Source: Gentiana macrophylla (Eukaryota; Streptophyta; Magnoliopsida; Gentianales; Gentianaceae). Taken from it: DNA of 64,000 nt. Location: positions 124,001-188,000 of the forward strand of contig JAOBSW010000108.1 in assembly GCA_026214975.1 (NCBI GenBank), written 5' to 3'. Shown here one piece after another: positions 59,369 to 64,000 of this stretch; position 1 is the stretch's first letter, and every line of letters starts with the position of its first letter. The notes under the pieces were generated by a model. It had not been told where the DNA came from. It made no database searches and was given only the letters and a program-made list of their open reading frames with translations. Both the position numbers and the translations under genes were made by a program.

Positions 59369-61070
59369 TGTTAGGTGTAGTGCCGAAAGGCAGTTTGTGT
59401 AATTGTTTTTAATAATGAATGACAGAATTTATCTCACCTTATTACTTGCTTTGTGCTTGTAAAGTAATACATCGCTTTGCAAACCCTAAGTATATATCAG
59501 TATGTAACCACTTAACTCGGTGTATGGATTACACGTGAGGATTGAGTTAGTGGTGATATACTTAAAGCTGTTAGTCCGTGGTGAACTTAATCGAGTTTAG
59601 GGTCTCTTGATTAAAACACCAATAATGCGCCTGAGAACACCTTAGGGTGTGATAGTCTTATCCGGTTTGTCGGTAGAGGGTACTACGTGGGGCATTTATA
59701 TATGATGGCATTCATATAGGATTTGGACCGATTTAATCTGTATTTCTCGGTATAATTCCGTAATCGAGGAATCTTATTAAATCATTAGATGATCATATAT
59801 GGATCAACCTTAATCCCGAGGTGATCACGAGGATTTGCTTGTCCGGGGTAGTGTTTGATGTGTTAGTTACGGTTCACTTTAATATGTGTTCCAAGCCACT
59901 TCTCATTGGCACTATCTCCGGATGAGTGAGTAGTTACGATTTTTCACAGACATGGAATCCATTCCTTCTTCGGGAAGTAGAGAGACGATCCCCTTATTTG
60001 TTAGCCCTAAGAAAATGATCGATGGGCCGGTTCATGTTAGACTAATTGATCACTAGTCGATATGTGAACTAATTGATCACTAGGGGGTTAATGGTAAATA
60101 AGGATAAGATATTATGAGTCGGGTTCACGGAGACTTCCCACTCATAATGGACAGTCTATGGAGGGTTAATCCGTATGTAGTGATTATATCAATGGACGCT
60201 TATTCACTCTATGGGTTGAGTATAAGTATACATCTATAATCGGTAGAGTTCGAGGGCCGGGTTTATGGTGGCGTAATCCCGGAATTAATAATTAATGGAC
60301 TTATTCGGTTCGATGAATAATTAATTATTGGAGCTCACGGTTATATAGGTCCATGGTCCCCGATGTGGCTTCTGTAATTCGGACTAATAATCTTGTTATT
60401 TGGGCCTCAGTGATAATTAATTGGCTGGGCTAATTAATTGATATGCATGTATATTATTTAGTTGGGCTAAATAATATAATGCATTTTATGTGGGCTTTTT
60501 GACCCAGAAGTGTGGCGCCATTTATGATCAATAATTAGAGAGAAATTAGTTTTCTTGGATAATTATTTGACATGTGATTTATCTTTTATTTGTTAAATGA
60601 TAATTCATGGAATAATAGATAATAATATGATTTATCTTAATTTGTTTGAGATAATCATTTTATTTATCTTTTATTTGGAAAAGGATTAATGTGATAATTA
60701 TCACTTAATTATTTAATCCTTGGAGGACATTGATTACTCTCCTATATAAAGAGAGTTCTCCCAAGTCTAATGGTGCTTCATAATTTCGACATACACACTT
60801 AAAATAAGAAAGAAAATTTGTTTTTCTGGTCTTGGGTTCTAGAACCTCCTTGGTTTGCATATCAAGGAGGTTCGTGTTTCAAGAAGGGTGTCCACCAACC
60901 ACCGTTTGGAGAACACATCGGAAGACCAAGGCTTCTCTCCCTATTGGTAACATGTTCTTACCCCCTTGTAGTAATTTAAGTCCTTTATTTATGTATTGTA
61001 CTGTGTAAATCGTGATCCATCCGCTGCGTATAGATCTAATTCGTTTAGATCTAAGAACCTGCATCCTTCA
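59369..61070 (+). repeat. 3' LTR of LARD2
   Basis: TGTTAGGTGTAGTGCCGAAA to CATCCTTCA; TATA box at 60743-60750. A short segment near 60845 (CTAGAACCTCCTTGGTTTGC) is shorter than in the 5' LTR. Confidence 0.94.
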
Positions 61071-61443
61071 CATACATCTTTAACAAAAAATTGGAACTCG
61101 TTACAGGGTTAGGCCAGAAAAATATAATCATATCAAATGCACTGTAAAAGGTATAATAATTGCCTTAAACATATTTAAGCCCATAATTATAGTGAAAATA
61201 ATGCACAAATATCCAACACATTAAATAAGACAAATTTTAGTCATTAGGGAAATTCAAAACGAACTCCATACAACACGACTTAACTTATTAGTACACCGAA
61301 ATCAAAAATAAAAACACATTGATAAAGAGAAAATTAATAGATTAACACGGATGCTTAGTCCGAAGGTATATCGTTCGGATCAACGAAAAGCTAATGGAAG
61401 AACATCGGGATCCGCCAGGAAAATCTTGAATTGCGCATCGTCA
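61071..61443 (-). other. AT-rich 3' flank of the Athila-like ORF
   Basis: No gene seen; lies downstream of the minus-strand ORF that follows. Confidence 0.35.
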
Positions 61444-62520
61444 TCACTGGACCGTGATCATCAAAGGTTGCACAAGAGGTGGTGCAACAGAATCTAAAGA
61501 TAGGATAGGCATGGGCCTAACATATGATCCTTCGCCTAGCATCTGGGCACTCACCGCCTCACATAATGAAGTGATCAATGAACCATAAAGCGGCATGTGT
61601 CTAGGCTTGCGGGCATCGGCAGTCATCTCAGAACGCATCAGTGCCCCAATATTAACAGGCCATCCTCTGCTCAACCAATACATCAGCGTAGCATGTGCAT
61701 AATAAACTGTAGACACATGCTTGGCCGGAATAATGTTAGAACGGATAAGCCTATGTAAGCATTTATCTTCCTACCGCCTAAAGTATGGCTCCTCAAAAGT
61801 GCGAGCAACTTCCCTATTGTCCATGCTATCCCTAGATGGGCTGACCTCCTCCAACCATGCATCGAGACTCATCAAACGTCACTTTGTGTACTCGGCTCCT
61901 CCTCCGGGGTATCGAGACCATAATAATTATTAAGAGTCCCGGAGTAATTACAATGGATTTGCCACGAACCTGGACTAAATTAGGTGTGTGGGCACGCGCG
62001 TAAATAAGAATAAAACTCTCTTACCCAGTCGACATTAACTTGGCCAGGTGGCGCAACAACCTCTTGCCACTGATAATACTCCACTAGATCGAACAGCTCT
62101 TGACCACAGTTGGTCAAATCTAATCCCCGAGCCCGGTGTACCGGCGAATTGTTGAAGAAATTCCGATAAACCGAAAATACCTCTTGGCTAGCAAATTGCG
62201 GTACCCCGTTGATCAAGGGTATGGCATCATTGATCGCTCAAAAGCGTGCGAGAGGATCGTCGTCTTGGTGGCATAATTGCGAAGCGGAGCGAGCAACGCC
62301 GGCAGATAGATGCAAAGAAGATATGCGACTCGGTCGACCGAGAGAATGGCCTCGGTTGACCGAAGCGGGAAGGTTCGATCGACCGAGGCGATGGAAGCTC
62401 TGCGCTTGAGGTTGAGTCTTCCTATGACACCCTGGATCGGATAATCCTTCAGAGATATGAACAGTCACAACTTGTGATATTGGAGGGGATCATTTAGATT
62501 ACTATCCCCAATCTTGGGTG
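61444..62520 (-). pseudogene. Putative plant transposon protein (Athila envelope-position ORF), broken
   Basis: Reading leftwards: 62238-62468 codes for a Ser/Arg-rich segment with a repeated LGR(S/P)-type phrase. Then 61980-62216 has LINGVPQFASQEVF-like text, FDLVEYYQWQEVVAPPGQVN and VDWVREFYSYLRACPHT. After a gap, 61444-61716 has YYAHATLMYWLSRGWPVNIG, KPRHMPLYGSLITSL and CEAVSAQMLG. These blocks match the 'putative plant transposon protein' family carried by Athila-type gypsy elements. Function unknown. Two or more frame breaks separate the parts. A minus-strand TATTTAAA near 62638-62646 and a CT-rich leader could be its promoter. Confidence 0.6.
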
Positions 62521-62660
62521 GATGGAAGTTATGAGAAAGATTGGAAATGGGAATTAATGGGGAGAAGAAGAAGAAGAAAATTGGGGATTTGGAAGATGAA
62601 GATTTTGTGGTGTGGAAATGATGAAGAGAAAAAGGAGTTTAAATAGAAAGATGTGGAAAG
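62521..62660 (-). promoter_or_regulatory. Putative promoter/leader of the plant-transposon-protein ORF
   Basis: Minus strand: TATTTAAACTCC near 62640 followed by a C/T/A-rich leader (TTCTTCTTCTTCTCCCC). The 101-codon frame here (62529-62834) is low-complexity and not supported as a gene. Confidence 0.3.
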
Positions 62661-62834
62661 TGAAAGGATTGAAATGGTGGAAGGTGATTGGTGGAGATAG
62701 GAAGGCAAGGATTGAGGAGTGGAATGGTTTTGTTGGAGGAATAAATTAATGGGGGAAATGAAAAGGTGGATTGGGAAATGAAAAATGGGGATGTGTAAAA
62801 ATAAATGATAGTTGACCTCCTCAATTTGATACAC

Positions 62835-63595
62835 ACGAAATTTTCAAGCTAGAACACATAAGTCTATCGAAATTATCATGTCACAATTTGAAAAATCCTC
62901 ACCTCAAAAATCGAATAATCCAGCCACAATCCATTAACATATAAATCTTCACTTTTTCCAAATAATACAAATTCGAAACTAAGCATCTTTTCACCAAAGT
63001 CTCATCATCAATACATTTTATAATGATTTCTCTTCCAACTCTACTTCACGTTAAAATGATTCGAGTAAAAAAAACTTTTTGCACATCCGTAACCTAATGG
63101 TCATTGGAACACGGCAAAAATAAAAAAAGGCTCTTGTCATTCTACGTTACTTTTATTCATACTAAAAATAAAGATGAAATAAAATAAAATAAATGAAACG
63201 AAAGAATTCTAAATTTCTGAGTCTATAGCTCGACTTCCAAAATCATCACTCCTAAACACGCCCTTGACTTGCCAGGTTTTCACCCGGCCGACTTTCACCG
63301 AAAATGTTTTACCGCCTTTTCTACGAGTGCCCTTCCTTTGGATTTTAGTCCAATGAAAAGACGGTGAATTGACCTTCCGCATAAGCGCCGACTTTTGGAT
63401 TCATCTCGATTTCGATGAGCTTTTGTTACGAACTCTCTAGTTTGTTTCTTCGCTCTCCGGTCCTCCTATCCTTAGGTAGGTCTCTGACTTCAATATTGGT
63501 CGAAGGAGTGGTGCAAATGAATCGACCTATTCCGACTTAGAATAGTAAGGACTTCCTCTCATCTTTATCATCGACATTATCATCATCATCCTTTC
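62835..63595 (-). other. Decayed region between protease and downstream ORF
   Basis: Sequence directly left of the protease (63240-63595) looks like degraded coding text with basic residues, broken by stops. 62835-63240 is AT-rich. RT and integrase, expected here in an autonomous gypsy element, are not detected. Confidence 0.35.
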
Positions 63596-64000
63596 CTAGA
63601 CCTTGAGTGGCATCAAGCTTCTCGAACCAACTACTTCTAACACATTCACACTTGCCGGTACAGGGAAATTCAGATTTGTTATCCCATAACACTCAGAACC
63701 CTTGGCGTCAAACAATACTATCTCATGTCTGGTCATCCGTATGAAGGCTCTAGCGGTGTTGATAAACGATCTACCCAAAATGATTGGGCATTCAGGATGT
63801 TCCTCGATTTCCATTACCACTATGTCTATCTTAAACCGTAATTGCCCCACACCAATAATCATGTTGTTCAGTCTCCCAGTCATGATTGTCCTAGTTCCAT
63901 CCGCTAATCTAACTTGGAGCGGGGTGTTAGTGGGTGTTAAAATGGAATTCCTATCACAAAGGCTTTTAGGAAAGATATTAAGGCTCGAACCGGAATCAAT
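63596..64000 (-). pseudogene. Gypsy (Athila-like) aspartic protease, partial at window edge
   Basis: From the window edge leftwards the minus strand encodes IDSGSSLNIFPKSL (Asp-Ser-Gly active site, 63979-64000), LRLADGT-like text, MTGRLNNMIIGVGQLRFKID, then CPIILGRSFINTARAFI, the conserved ILGRxFxxTxxA block of plant gypsy retropepsins. The frame is open to 63596. Gag would lie beyond 64000. The enzyme would cut Gag-Pol inside particles. The gene symbol is left empty as this is an element protein; the reading frame continues off the window, so its full state is unknown. Confidence 0.85.

Larger units (their letters stand above)
52203..61070 (+). mobile_element. LARD2: second complete copy of the non-coding LTR element (8.87 kb)
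   Basis: LTRs 52203-53926 and 59369-61070, PBS TGGTATCAGAG at 53929, PPT at 59356. The whole interior is collinear with LARD1 and equally without gag or pol. Left flank is CATCT; the right flank reads CATACATCT, so an exact CATCT appears only 4 nt beyond the LTR end, or a diverged CATAC directly at it. LTR termini TGTTAG...CATCCTTCA as in LARD1. Confidence 0.93.
43605..64000 (-). mobile_element. Athila-like Ty3/gypsy element, minus strand (interrupted by LINE and LARD2)
   Basis: A minus-strand LTR (43605-45253) abuts the CACTA break; a PPT (45254-45263), a 'putative plant transposon protein' ORF (61444-62520) and an aspartic protease (63596-64000) follow in the correct 3'-to-5' order. A palindromic motif TCGGTCGACCGA occurs in clusters both in the LTR (44426-44480, 45001-45036) and next to the ORF (62328-62390), which ties the parts together. 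No RT or integrase is visible between protease and ORF, so it may be a defective or non-autonomous derivative. The 5' LTR lies beyond 64000. Confidence 0.6.

Noticed and set aside
62529..62834. Ser/Phe/Leu-rich minus-strand frame with signal-peptide-like hydrophobic runs
   Set aside because: Translation of a CT-rich leader or promoter; the frame overlaps another of the same composition.
1..64000. tRNA, rRNA or ordinary protein-coding host genes
   Set aside because: I looked for tRNA-like and conserved plant gene text on both strands and found none; a profile search would be decisive.

Overview
The window is nuclear DNA of a flowering plant, in a transposon-packed (probably heterochromatic) block. 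I see no cellular gene. Every recognisable coding stretch belongs to a plant mobile-element family: CACTA transposase, Ty1/copia and Ty3/gypsy polyproteins, an L1-type LINE. Boundaries were set from terminal motifs, primer-binding sites (PBS), polypurine tracts (PPT) and target-site duplications (TSD) read directly in the sequence.

Layout. (1) 1-6214: right-hand part of CACTA element A (terminus 6201-6214; palindromic subterminal repeats; minus-strand exons), broken by a solo LTR at 1575-3283 with TSD GTTGA. (2) 6215-about 17960: 3' part of a Tat-lineage Ty3/gypsy element, namely an antisense Transposase_28-type ORF (decayed), a PPT and a 3' LTR. It is interrupted by a complete non-coding LTR element at 9223-15619 (TSD GACGG) with large tandem arrays. 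(3) 18360-19475: antisense copia gag/protease fragment. (4) 19476-40319: a degraded Sirevirus-like copia element with LTRs, gag, protease, integrase, RT/RNase H and an envelope-position ORF. Its RT is split by a complete non-coding LTR element, LARD1 (25314-34263, TSD GGGAA). (5) 40320-43604: CACTA element B, inserted in the Sirevirus 3' LTR and cut inside its transposase gene. (6) 43605-64000: minus-strand Athila-like gypsy element (3' LTR 43605-45253, plant-transposon-protein ORF, aspartic protease at the right edge). It is interrupted by an L1-type LINE (about 46320-52081) and by LARD2 (52203-61070), a second copy of LARD1.

The nest is four deep (Sirevirus > CACTA B > Athila-like > LARD2), which predicts what should lie just beyond base 64000.

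Most interesting signals. (a) A three-unit leader module with almost identical spacing (190/179, 189/179 and 188/179 nt) occurs in two LTR-element families that differ in LTR and PBS. (b) The LARD family has no proteins but carries conserved hairpins and eight conserved PPT-like GTGGGAG motifs. (c) Differences between repeat copies concentrate on CAG/CTG sites (ACTG versus TCG, CAGT versus CGA). This looks like a base-calling artefact at CHG-methylated sites and probably accounts for some of the frameshifts called here.
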